64,000 nucleotides of DNA from Schizochytrium sp. CCTCC M209059 (Eukaryota > Sar > Bigyra > Thraustochytrida > Thraustochytriidae): the NCBI GenBank assembly GCA_000818945.1, contig KN805384.1, positions 232,762 through 296,761 on the forward strand, written 5' to 3'. The notes beneath the pieces were generated by a model. It did not search any database and was not told the origin of the DNA. It saw only the letters and a list, made by a program, of their open reading frames with translations. This document shows positions 1 to 8,820 of the stretch, piece after piece; the stretch's first letter is position 1, and each line of letters opens with the position of its first letter. Both the position numbers and the translations under genes were made by a program.

Positions 1-31
<31 letters not shown>

Positions 32-685
32 AGATAAAAACCAATAATAATAAAAAGACCAAAAAAATTATGCAAAAACAATTAGAATTATGAATCCCCG
101 TCGTTTCTCGACAGAGCCGCCTGTCGGCCGGCCAGCCAGCCAGCCAGCCAGCCAGCCTTTGACAAAAAGTCGGCGTGTTTGTCAGTTTTTCTGGCGCTCT
201 TACTTGCTGATTTCTCGTCGATCGCGGTCACCGGAAGATGCCCATATCCCGCATAGATTAGAGGTATACATGTTCTTCTCTTCTGTGGTCGCACGTCTTT
301 CACATATTCTTGGAGTTCTCCCCAAAAGTATGCCACGCAACAGATGCACTGGACACGTGTGCTGCTTTGGTGCTCCGGCGACATGATCATCTCAAAATGT
401 CTAGCAACTCTTCGAAACACGCTGCATGAATTACCGATGGCCAGCAAAGTCGATTCTTCCGAGTATACCTTAAGCCGCTAGCTTCCTCTCTCTTGCATTG
501 GCAAATGCCTGATATACCATGAAATGCACGTTGCTACGGACAGGACAGGACAGGACAGGAGAGGACAGGAGAGGAGAGGACAGGACAGAAGGCCGCGCGA
601 AAGACGCGCTGCATTTCCGCGGTCACTCTCTACTCAACAGATTTGCATAAATTTCGGTAGAGCCAACGGGCTTTTGCTGTGCTTT
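1..685. other. Gene-free window edge with simple repeats
   Basis: No supportable gene was seen here. The first 26 bases are an uninterrupted C run followed by A/T-rich sequence. A GCCA tetranucleotide tract lies at about 131-157 and an AGGAC/AGGAG-type purine tract at about 538-588. The remainder is presumably sequence 3' of UPF1, which ends at 686 on the minus strand. The poly-C run could be a contig end or a sequencing artefact; it does not look like a TTAGGG-type telomere. Confidence 0.5.
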
Positions 686-3600
686 TCATTCTTCATCAGA
701 ATCGTCATCGTCCTCGTCTTCGAACTTGTATACGGACTGAGATTGAGACATGGGCTGAGACATGGGTTGCTGCGTCATCATATTGGCAAAGCCCTGCGTC
801 TGCGACTGCGATGGACCTCCAAATTGAGTATGAGGCATATCTTCGTGCAAATGCGGAAGCGCATGGTGCTGTAGCGGCTGCTGCGGCGGCCGGTGGCCTT
901 GTTGCTGCGACTGTTGCTGGTGTTGATGTTGTTGCTGATGATGGAAGACGTCATTGACGCCGTTGTTGCCATGATGTGAAGGCGCGTGGAGCGGCCGATC
1001 AACATAGTCAAAGTCCCCAAAGCCCTTGTAACGCTCAACAGGCGCCGAAATCGCGGGCATCGGAATGGCTGGGCCAGGACCGAATGCAGACGAGTCCTCG
1101 GCAAGACCCTGACCAGAGCTACCGGGCCCAGCATTCACAGCAGGACCGCCGGCAAGAGGTGTTGCCGCCGCAGGCTCTGCTCCAGAGCTTGCACCGCTTC
1201 GTCCATCCGTAGGCTGCCCACCGCTGGCGCCGGTAGCACTTGAAGCGGGCCCTGCAGCGGAATGTTGATGGCGCGCTCCTCCATAGCGCGGGTCGTGACG
1301 CGAATCAAGCACGGGCGCAGTATTCGCTTGCGCAGCACGCTCGCCAAAAGGATCACTCACATCTCCGGAAAACGCACGAGTTGCATTCTCGTCAAAAATG
1401 CGCTGGCGGCGATCGCGGTAATATTTCTTGGCGTTGGGGAACTTCATTGCAGACACCGTTAGGTTCGCGAGGGAGCCCTCGACGAGAACGCCCTCGTCAC
1501 GAAAGTGCACAAGGAGAGTGTTCCACAGGGGGCGCTGTGCAAGCACGAGCGGGTTACCAAGAATGATGAGGCCATACTTTGCTCGGGTGAGCGCAACATT
1601 GAGTCGACGAGGGTCGTTGAGGAAACCAATGCCTTGTTTCTGGTTTGAACGCACGCAAGAAAGGATGATAAAGTCCTTTTCGCGACCTTGAAAGGCGTCC
1701 ACGGACGATATCTCGATTTCCTTGTAGGTTTGCGTCGGGAGAGGTCCACGCTGAAGCTCAGATACGAGGAAAGCCCGCTGGCCTTCGTAAGGCGTAACAA
1801 CACCAATTTGCGCGGGAACAGCTCCGCCATTGAGCAAAGCAGTAACCACGCGCTCACAGTTGGCTGCCTCGGTGCGATTCAAGTACGAGGTACCTGTGCT
1901 GGCAAGCTCCTCAGCCCCCATGCAAGAAAAGAACATCATGGGTTTGTCCGGCCGAGGCCAGGGAAAGTCAACGCTACTGGGCGTTCGCTCCGCCTCGGAA
2001 ACGCCATTCTCGAGCGACCCCTCATAGAATGTATTGGACGGGAACTCACTGAGGCAAGGATGCATGCGGTACTGCACAGTGAGGCGCAGCGGACGGAGAC
2101 CAAGCGTGACGAGACGTTCGAAGAGCGAGCTGTTGAGGCCCGCGTTTGCTGCCTTTTTGCACACCACAACGGGGCCAAGCTGACAGTGGTCACCAACGAG
2201 GACGAACTGCTTGCAGCCACGAACAATCGGGATCAAGCTCTCCGGCTCGGTGGCCTGCGTGGCCTCGTCCAAAAGAACATGTTTGAACTTGTACTTGGCC
2301 AAGCGCGGGTCCGCTGCACCTGAGCAGGTACAGCAAATGACATCGGCAGCGCGAAGGACCTCGCGCTCGAGGCCTCGGCGCAAGGACATGAGGCGTTTTT
2401 GATCCGAGGCGGAGAGCTGATTTCCAGAGTCCTCGCGCTTTTTCAGCAGACGCTGTAGCGCAAGCGATGATTCACCACCCAAATGCTGCACAACGTAGTG
2501 CAATGAAAGATGCTCGACAGACGAGTCGAGGTGCTCGCGAGACTTGGCGGCAAGTCGAACCACCTTGAGATTAGTCTGGTGGATCTTGGCAGCAAGCTGG
2601 TCCACGGCAACGTTGGAAGGCGCGGTGACCAACACCTGCGCACCCTTGTTTTGCTTGACCATGTGGTACACGAGGGTAGCAGATGTGACCGTCTTACCGG
2701 TGCCTGGCGGGCCCTGAATGAGAGCCAGCGGCCGGGTGAGAGCTTGTTGAATCGCAGACACCTGCGAATCGTTGAGATCCGGGAGCCCTTTAACACCGTA
2801 GCGAGCGGGCAACTCGACCTTGAGGGTCTGGTCGTCAACGTCGTGCCCAAGGAGTTTGTGAAATAGGTAACCGCTCAGAGACGAGTCCTCGACAGCCAAT
2901 GTCTTGAGCGCGTTTGACATGCGCTCAAAGGTAACGGGCTTCCACACAAAGGAAATGCTAAAACCCTGCGTGACATGAAGCGGTGCCTCGTCTTTACGCG
3001 AGAGCTCGAGTTCGATGTCGCCGTCTTCATTGACAGCAACGACGGTGCCATTGCAGGTCCAAGCACGGCGTGTACCCGGACTCAGGCTGATTTTGAGTTC
3101 ATCGCCGATGGTGACGCGCATGCTCTCGGAAAAGAGTGCTCCAAAAGAAAAGGCCGTAATGACGCGCTGACTAATCTCGCTGACCTTCCATCGAACGGCA
3201 ATTCCATCCTCGCTAAGGTGGCTCTTCATCTCGCGATCATACTCAGCCTCGAGATCGACAAGAGCGGCGAAGACGGATCTATAGTGATAGCCGTCCTCGT
3301 AGCGTAATTGGACGGGCTCAAGATCATCTTCATCCTCCTCCACAGCGGCATTGAGAGAGACGCCCGGATTAGACTTCCAAAGATCCTCCATGCGATTTAT
3401 CTGACCCGTTGTTACAGAGTTCACCTTTTCCTCGTCCGTGGGCACGGGCACAAGCCAGCTCAAAAGGCTTTTATCTACGACAAGAGGAGTCCAGTTCTGC
3501 ACATTCCACTCCGCCTTGAGGGAGCTGCTATTGGTGCAGCTGCGGCATAAGAGAACAACAAGCCCCTCGGCGCCCTTGGTGGCTACGAACCCGAGGCAGA

Positions 3601-3988
3601 AGACGTTGCTCATGGAGCACTGATAACACTCGATGGCGGTGGCAAGAGGATTGTCTGGCGATAGGCGAATCGCTCTACTAGGAGATCGTGAGCGCACGAG
3701 GTGCTGGATGCAATGAGAGGCCGGCCCGCGCCCGCTTCCATTGCAGAACCAATTGCCGGTGGCCACGCACTGCACGAGACTGATACTCTCCGTCACACCG
3801 CAGTATGCGCATGCCAGCTCCTCCGGTTCTGCCGCGTCAGCGTCTGCAACCGACTCGTCCTGATGCTGGGCATCTTGCTCGTGCTGCTGCTGCTGCTGCT
3901 GTTGCTGCTGCTGGTCGTAGTCTTGCTCGAGCTCGTGCGACGCAGCCGACGTTGGGGCTCTTGACCTTTTTGAGCGGTCTTCTGCCAT
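686..3988 (-). CDS. UPF1: UPF1/RENT1 RNA helicase, nonsense-mediated decay
   Basis: ATP-dependent 5'-3' RNA helicase of superfamily 1, the core factor of cytoplasmic nonsense-mediated mRNA decay. The first ATG of the frame is at 3988, giving about 1,100 residues; upstream in-frame codons are non-ATG. After a short Q-rich leader (ten consecutive Gln, about residues 26-35) comes the Cys/His-rich UPF2-binding domain (about 58-205, beginning CAYCG). The helicase core follows: Walker A GPPGTGKT near 425, Walker B DEATQATEPE near 572, QYRMHP near 638, SSVDAFQGRE, and LNVALTRAK near 795. The C-terminus is Q/H-rich with several SQ/TQ sites of the kind phosphorylated by SMG1, then an acidic tail. It is a single exon, divergent from the dehydrogenase gene that begins at 4739. 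The identification is firm; only the exact start is uncertain. Confidence 0.97.
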   Translation of the reverse strand: MAEDRSKRSRAPTSAASHELEQDYDQQQQQQQQQQHEQDAQHQDESVADADAAEPEELACAYCGVTESISLVQCVATGNWFCNGSGRGPASHCIQHLVRSRSPSRAIRLSPDNPLATAIECYQCSMSNVFCLGFVATKGAEGLVVLLCRSCTNSSSLKAEWNVQNWTPLVVDKSLLSWLVPVPTDEEKVNSVTTGQINRMEDLWKSNPGVSLNAAVEEDEDDLEPVQLRYEDGYHYRSVFAALVDLEAEYDREMKSHLSEDGIAVRWKVSEISQRVITAFSFGALFSESMRVTIGDELKISLSPGTRRAWTCNGTVVAVNEDGDIELELSRKDEAPLHVTQGFSISFVWKPVTFERMSNALKTLAVEDSSLSGYLFHKLLGHDVDDQTLKVELPARYGVKGLPDLNDSQVSAIQQALTRPLALIQGPPGTGKTVTSATLVYHMVKQNKGAQVLVTAPSNVAVDQLAAKIHQTNLKVVRLAAKSREHLDSSVEHLSLHYVVQHLGGESSLALQRLLKKREDSGNQLSASDQKRLMSLRRGLEREVLRAADVICCTCSGAADPRLAKYKFKHVLLDEATQATEPESLIPIVRGCKQFVLVGDHCQLGPVVVCKKAANAGLNSSLFERLVTLGLRPLRLTVQYRMHPCLSEFPSNTFYEGSLENGVSEAERTPSSVDFPWPRPDKPMMFFSCMGAEELASTGTSYLNRTEAANCERVVTALLNGGAVPAQIGVVTPYEGQRAFLVSELQRGPLPTQTYKEIEISSVDAFQGREKDFIILSCVRSNQKQGIGFLNDPRRLNVALTRAKYGLIILGNPLVLAQRPLWNTLLVHFRDEGVLVEGSLANLTVSAMKFPNAKKYYRDRRQRIFDENATRAFSGDVSDPFGERAAQANTAPVLDSRHDPRYGGARHQHSAAGPASSATGASGGQPTDGRSGASSGAEPAAATPLAGGPAVNAGPGSSGQGLAEDSSAFGPGPAIPMPAISAPVERYKGFGDFDYVDRPLHAPSHHGNNGVNDVFHHQQQHQHQQQSQQQGHRPPQQPLQHHALPHLHEDMPHTQFGGPSQSQTQGFANMMTQQPMSQPMSQSQSVYKFEDEDDDDSDEE

Positions 3989-4738
3989 CCTCCTCGCCAA
4001 GGAGTGCTTTGCGTTTCCAGGCACGCCAGAGCAAGTGTGAGACTGGGCAGGAATGCAAATGGCGCCGCGTTTCCGCAATCCACCTCGCCGTCAGTTGCGC
4101 CGCGATGCGTCGGCGTTAGCGTGGACTGCGACAGGCAAGAGCTTCTGGCCGCTCAACACGCTCTATGACCCGTACACGGGTCCTGACCCTTACACGGGTC
4201 CTGACCCGTGTACGGGTCCTGACCTGTACACGGGTCCTGACCTGTACACGGGTCTTCTTCTTTTTACCTACTTGGACTTTTTAACTGGAAAGTGGAAGGT
4301 GAGGAGATCGTGCCGAATGCAGAGACAGTGAGATTTTGCACGACAGTAATGATGAATGCCGCGCCGCAGCTGACTGCGGCTGCGGACTCGACGGCGACGC
4401 GACGCTAGCTCGCGTTTCGCTCCCCTACTCGAGAGAAGAGCACGACGGTAAATGAAAGCGGGTAGGAAGTAGATGTCGTATTTGGTCACGAACAAGGAAA
4501 CCGGGTGACTCAAATAGAGCTCCAAGTTTATCGCCTTACTCGGTTGCTGGATGCACTTTCTGACGTTCGAGGTGTCGCTCTGAACGCCGACTCAGGATGT
4601 AGCAGGATTGTCGTTCTCCTCCATCGACGGGGAGAGACCTGCGATCCCACGCGCAGCTTCGGCAAATCCGCAATTGAGAAGCTAGGTCCCTGTGCAACCA
4701 AGAAAACTTGCAAAGCAAAGAAGAGAGACGACAAGAAA
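3989..4738. promoter_or_regulatory. Divergent UPF1 / dehydrogenase-1 intergenic region
   Basis: This 750-bp stretch separates two divergently transcribed genes and must hold both promoters. No classical TATA box could be assigned. Its clearest element is a five-unit 18-bp repeat (annotated separately). No coding sequence is supported: the open frame continuing upstream of the dehydrogenase ATG lacks any ATG and has no match in the paralogue's leader. Confidence 0.6.
4167..4256. repeat. Five tandem 18-bp units with imperfect palindrome
   Basis: Five head-to-tail 18-bp units of the form GACC(C/T)(G/T)(T/G)(A/G)(C/T)ACGGGTCCT. Each contains a near-palindromic core such as CCCGTGTACGGG. A single matching unit lies at 6386-6403 upstream of the second dehydrogenase gene. 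Position and symmetry suggest a dimeric regulator binding site, but this is inference. Confidence 0.8.
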
Positions 4739-5746
4739 ATGGGGGGCGCATACGCGAAGCCGACTAAAGAAACGAAATGGTTCTTCAAGGAGCTCGAGGG
4801 CGTCCCTGACCTGGCCGGCAAGGTCATGGTGGTGACAGGCACCACTTCGGGCACCGGACATGCGCTGGCGGATGCCCTCGCACAGAAGAATGCCAAGCTC
4901 GTCATGTTGAACCGCAAGAGTGAGCGTTCCGAGAAATGCCTCAAGGAGCTCAAGGAGGCTTATCCGGATGCCGACATTTCCCAGGTCGAGTGCGACCTCA
5001 TGAGCTTTGCGTCTGTGCGCAAGGCGGCCAAAAAGGTTGGCGAGACTGTCCCGAAGATCAACAGCCTTGTGCTCAACGCCGGCGTCATGGCTCTCGATGA
5101 TGTGGCCACGACGGACGGCTACGACCAGCAGATGCAGGTGAACGTCATCTCGCACTTTCTCCTCTTCAAGGAGCTCTTTCCCCTCTTGGTCAAGGCGGAG
5201 GAAGAGGATGGTCAGGCTCGTGTGGTTCAGCATTCGAGTGTGGCTCGTCTTGGTTCTCCACTCCAGGACAAATATATGGAAAAGAGAGGCGGTAACCTCG
5301 GCGGCAACTCGTCGGGCATGATGAACAACGGTCCTCGATGGATTCGGTACCAGCAGACCAAGCTTGCCGTGCAGGTCTCTACGTATGCAATTGCTGACAA
5401 AATGGTCGAGATGGGACATCCCAACATTCTTGCACTTCTCGCACATCCCGGTCTTGCGGCCACGTCACTGCAGGAGACGACTGTCAAGAATGGAGGCATG
5501 GGCAACAGGTTCACCCGTATGCTCATGTCCATGTCGCAGTCGCCTCAAGACGGAGCGTGCGGCATCCTGCATGCTTCGGCAGCTCCTGATGTAGAGCAAA
5601 AGGGATTTTACGGTCCTGGCACTGGCCACGGCGCATTTAGGGGCCCGGCGGAGTCCATTCCTATCGAGAAAAATGCTGACAGTGCTGCGCAAAAGGAGAT
5701 CTTTTGGGCGAAAATGGAAGAGGCTGTAGGCCCGTTCCAAGGTTGA
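4739..5746 (+). CDS. Short-chain dehydrogenase/reductase, copy 1
   Basis: NAD(P)-dependent oxidoreductase with a Rossmann fold, 335 residues from the ATG at 4739. The start was chosen because the paralogue downstream gives exactly the same length and N-terminus style (MGGAYAKP versus MGSGYTKP). The cofactor motif is TGTTSGTG (about 40), with Thr where the classical TGxxxGIG has Ile. It is followed by LNRKSERSEK, a basic segment suggesting NADP preference; then CDL, LNAG, catalytic Ser in QHSS, and YQQTK as the catalytic Tyr/Lys pair. A conserved AHPG follows. The architecture resembles the retinol-dehydrogenase/WWOX-like SDR branch; the substrate cannot be told. No targeting peptide or membrane segment is obvious. 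It forms a tandem duplicate with the gene at 6809. Confidence 0.93.
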   Translation: MGGAYAKPTKETKWFFKELEGVPDLAGKVMVVTGTTSGTGHALADALAQKNAKLVMLNRKSERSEKCLKELKEAYPDADISQVECDLMSFASVRKAAKKVGETVPKINSLVLNAGVMALDDVATTDGYDQQMQVNVISHFLLFKELFPLLVKAEEEDGQARVVQHSSVARLGSPLQDKYMEKRGGNLGGNSSGMMNNGPRWIRYQQTKLAVQVSTYAIADKMVEMGHPNILALLAHPGLAATSLQETTVKNGGMGNRFTRMLMSMSQSPQDGACGILHASAAPDVEQKGFYGPGTGHGAFRGPAESIPIEKNADSAAQKEIFWAKMEEAVGPFQG

Positions 5747-6808
5747 CTTCGTCTCAGGCTCACTTCAAATGCTCGTAACGCAAAAAGGAATTTTGTTTGA
5801 TGTTGTTGTTGCAAGAATTACCAACCTCTGCGCCTCACACCAAAAAATCTTCGTAGTACTAGACGTTGTTGTTGTTGCATGTATTCCCAGCCTTTACGTC
5901 CCAAAAGTGCACTACCATAGGTTCAACAACAATGCACACGCGTACAGGCAAAAAAGATAGTGTTGGTAGTCGGATTCTGGTCAGCTTTGTAAAGGTTAAG
6001 AGGCGAGACCGTTCTGAAACATGACCAGAGGACAGATGTCCCCGATAAGAACGACGTAGAGCAATGCTCGATGCACGGCGCTTGCTGCAGACCTCGCAAA
6101 CAATCCCCGTATCTGGAGAAGATGAAGAAAAAAAGGTAGTACGGGGAAGCGCTACAAACAAATCTGCACCTGCTCTCTCTTTTCTGACCTTAAATACTTT
6201 TCCTAGTAAAGTTCCCCAATCCAGGTCGCAGATCCCCTGAGATCATTTCAAGCGTGATTTGTCGTCATCTCAGCTTGCCACAGCCAGACAGATAGGCCTA
6301 GGCGTAGACACGCCAATGCAATGAATGTTATCAATTTCCCCTTTGCCTGCCCTGCCCTGCCCCCTCAACAATCATGAATCGTCGTGACCCTTGCACGGGT
6401 CCCAAGCACGGTCGTGTCCTGCTAAACTTTCCCATTCCCACTCAATTTCATTTCATTTCATCTCATTTCAATTTTATTGTATTCTCATTCCATACCACGC
6501 CGCAGCCGCGCGGCAAAGTTCGATGGCAGGCACTTACCGCCTCCGCCGCACGCCAGACCACTGCCACTGCCACTGCCACTGCTACCCGAGAAGGCCTAGG
6601 CCAAGAACGTACTACTAGTAGGCTTCTTTCATTCTGTCATTCTTTTGTTCTTTCATTCGTCAGAGGCTCACCCCGGGTAAGGTCACTCAGGTCGCGCAGG
6701 CGAGCAAGCAGGCAGTCAAGGAGGCAGTTCCAGAACAGCGAAGCAGAGCGTGCAGAGGCATCAAGAAGCGACGACGCGCGACAAGAAGCGGACGTTCAGG
6801 CCAGCAAG
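5747..6808. promoter_or_regulatory. Spacer between tandem dehydrogenase genes
   Basis: About 1.06 kb with no supportable gene. It is richer in A/T than the coding parts. It contains AGGCCTAGG palindromes at 6294-6302 and 6592-6600, one copy of the 18-bp promoter unit at 6386-6403, a TTTCATTTCA-type tract around 6446-6480, and a CCACTG repeat around 6557-6582. The last 400 bp presumably hold promoter and 5' leader of dehydrogenase copy 2. Confidence 0.5.
6386..6403. promoter_or_regulatory. Single copy of the shared 18-bp promoter unit
   Basis: Reads GACCCTTGCACGGGTCCC and matches the five-unit array at 4167-4256 with few mismatches. It sits about 420 bp before the ATG of dehydrogenase copy 2, mirroring the array upstream of copy 1. 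A related partial unit follows at once. It may be a co-inherited regulatory site. Confidence 0.5.
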
Positions 6809-7816
6809 ATGGGCAGCGGGTACACGAAGCCGGAGAAGGAGACCAAGTGGTTCGACAAGGAGCTGCAAGGGATTCCCAGCCTCGACGGCAAGGTCGTGGT
6901 CGTGACCGGGACGACCAGCGGAACTGGACGCGTCCTTGCCGACGCCCTGGCACAGAAGAATGCCAAGGTCATCATGCTCAATCGCAAGAGCGAACGCTCA
7001 GAAAAGTGCCTCAAAGAACTGAAGGAAACCTACCCCGAGGCCGACATCTCGCAGGTCGAATGTGACCTCATGAGCTTTGCCTCTGTGCGAGAAGCTGCGA
7101 AAAAGGTCAACGAGTCGCTGCCCAAGATTAACAGTCTTGTGCTCAACGCGGGTGTCATGGCTCTTGACGACGTGGCCACGACGGACGGGTACGATCAACA
7201 AATGCAGGTGAACGTCCTTTCGCAGTTTCTCCTCTTCAAGGAGCTCTTTCCCCTGTTGGCGAACGCAGAAAAGGAGGATGGTCAGGCCCGTGTCGTGCAG
7301 CACTCAAGCGTCGCGAGATTTGGCGGTCCTCTGGAGGCCAAGTACTTTGAGAAGAATGGCGGTGATCTCGGTGGCAATGGTTCGGGCATGATGATGAACG
7401 GCCCACGCTGGAAGCGTTATCAACAGACCAAGTTGGGCGTGCAAGTTTCCACGTATGCGATCGCGGACAAAATGGCGGAGATGGGACACCCCAACATTCT
7501 CGCTCTCGTAGCACATCCCGGTGTTTCGGCCACCTCGCTGCAGGAGACAACGGTAAAGAACGGCGGTATGGGGAACTTTTTCACCAAGATTTTCATGTCC
7601 ATGTCGCAGTCCCCGCAAGACGGAACGTGTGGTCTCTTGCACGCCACTGCCGCCACGGATGTACAGCAAAAGGGGTTTTATGGTCCTGGCGCAAAGGTCA
7701 CTGCAATGAAGGGTCCTGCGGAGTCAATTCCTGTCGAGAAGAAGGCCGATGACAAGGAACAGAAGGCGCTCTTCTGGTCCAAGATGGAGGAAGCCTTTGG
7801 TGCTTTTGAAGCGTAA
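6809..7816 (+). CDS. Short-chain dehydrogenase/reductase, copy 2
   Basis: 335-residue SDR enzyme, clearly a tandem duplicate of the gene at 4739. Long identical blocks (RKSERSEKCLKELKE, DISQVECDLMSFASVR, LNAGVMALDDVATTDGYDQQ) are shared, with divergence mainly at both ends and in the loop after catalytic Ser. It has TGTTSGTG, NAG, QHSS and YQQTK, so it should be active with NAD(P). The start at 6809 is supported by identical length and position in the paralogue; the frame is open further upstream but has no comparable sequence. The substrate is unknown. The duplication, with different promoter arrangements (five versus one 18-bp unit), suggests expression divergence. Confidence 0.93.
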   Translation: MGSGYTKPEKETKWFDKELQGIPSLDGKVVVVTGTTSGTGRVLADALAQKNAKVIMLNRKSERSEKCLKELKETYPEADISQVECDLMSFASVREAAKKVNESLPKINSLVLNAGVMALDDVATTDGYDQQMQVNVLSQFLLFKELFPLLANAEKEDGQARVVQHSSVARFGGPLEAKYFEKNGGDLGGNGSGMMMNGPRWKRYQQTKLGVQVSTYAIADKMAEMGHPNILALVAHPGVSATSLQETTVKNGGMGNFFTKIFMSMSQSPQDGTCGLLHATAATDVQQKGFYGPGAKVTAMKGPAESIPVEKKADDKEQKALFWSKMEEAFGAFEA

Positions 7817-8279
7817 AAATTGACCGGGTCATCCGACCATCATCCATCCCTTTGCTTGCTTGCTTGCTTGCGACAGCGGTCAGAGATTCATGCAGACCAC
7901 CCAAAATCACGCTCTCTCGCTCGCTCGCTCGTCGTTCGCCAAAAGCAGTAATAAAAATCATTGTAGTAAATCCTTCTTTCAAACGTTCTTGTCCACCGAC
8001 CAGTGAGTGTCCTTCCTCTTCATCGGCGCAGCCAGGTCTTGTCTCGTCATCAGTGGCAGCAGCCAGAAGCTTCTCGTCCGTGTGCACCGACCGACCAGCT
8101 TGCTTGCTGCACCGGCCTGCTGGCAAGCTAGGGTCCGGTTAGGTTAAATGTTTCCCGGGCGTGCTGCAGCGCACGTACTCCGTCGATACCCCCTCTACGC
8201 GCCGCTGCCACTCCTTATTCTGAATTTCCTCCGCGGGGCTTGGGGGTCTCTCTAGACCTTATTCCCTAGTTGCCGCCGC

Positions 8280-8560
8280 GCCCAAACCCGACTTGCGCGA
8301 CGGCTGCGCAAGTGCGCTTCCGGCGTCGGCGGCCGGCTGCAGGGCCGCGCGCTGCAAGTGCGGTATGCGCGCGGCTGCAAGTGCGGCAAAGCGCGGCCGC
8401 AAGTGGCGCGCGCGCGCATAGGCGACTTGCAGCGGCGCAGGATCGCGCGGCGCGGGCGGCGCGGCGCAAGTGCGGCAGGCGGCGTTTGCGGCAGTGCGGC
8501 AAAGCGCGGATAGCGCACTTGCGCGCGCGGATAGCGCACTTGCGGCGGGCTGCAGCGCCG
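8280..8560. repeat. GC-rich block with repeated GCAAGTG motif
   Basis: The heptamer GCAAGTG or its complement occurs about seven times (near 8308, 8354, 8377, 8399, 8466, 8517 and 8537). Longer sub-repeats occur twice, such as GCGGCAAAGCGCGG and GCGCGGATAGCGCACTTGCG. A related block lies at 26938-27070. Confidence 0.65.
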
Positions 8561-8608
8561 CGCGAGGAGGAGCGAGTGGGTGGCCTCGGCAAGAAAGGAG
8601 CGAAGGGA

Positions 8609-8611
<3 letters not shown>

Positions 8612-8646
<35 letters not shown>

Positions 8647-8674
8647 AAGAAAAGAAGGGAGGGGAGAGAGAGAC

Positions 8675-8703
<29 letters not shown>
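8612..8703. repeat. GA and AGGC simple-repeat tracts
   Basis: A dinucleotide GA run at about 8612-8643 and a tetranucleotide AGGC run at about 8675-8703, both in the presumed 5' leader of the MPP-beta gene. Similar tracts occur before many genes in this window. Confidence 0.8.
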
Positions 8704-8705
<2 letters not shown>

Positions 8706-8820
8706 GGCGAGACGAGCAGCAGAGCGCGAGCGGAGGAGAGAGCGAGGCAGCGGCAGAGCGCGGAGTCGGAGAGCGCGAGCGGAGGAGCAGCAGCAGCGAG
8801 GAGCGCGAGGGGCAGGCAAG

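Larger units (their letters stand above)
7817..8820. promoter_or_regulatory. Spacer and GC-rich leader of MPP-beta
   Basis: No gene is supported. The first 350 bp contain TTGC and CTCG tetranucleotide tracts. From 8280 to 8560 the sequence is extremely GC-rich and carries seven copies of the heptamer GCAAGTG (both orientations). A GA tract at 8612-8643 and an AGGC tract at 8675-8703 follow, in the likely 5' leader. Confidence 0.5.
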
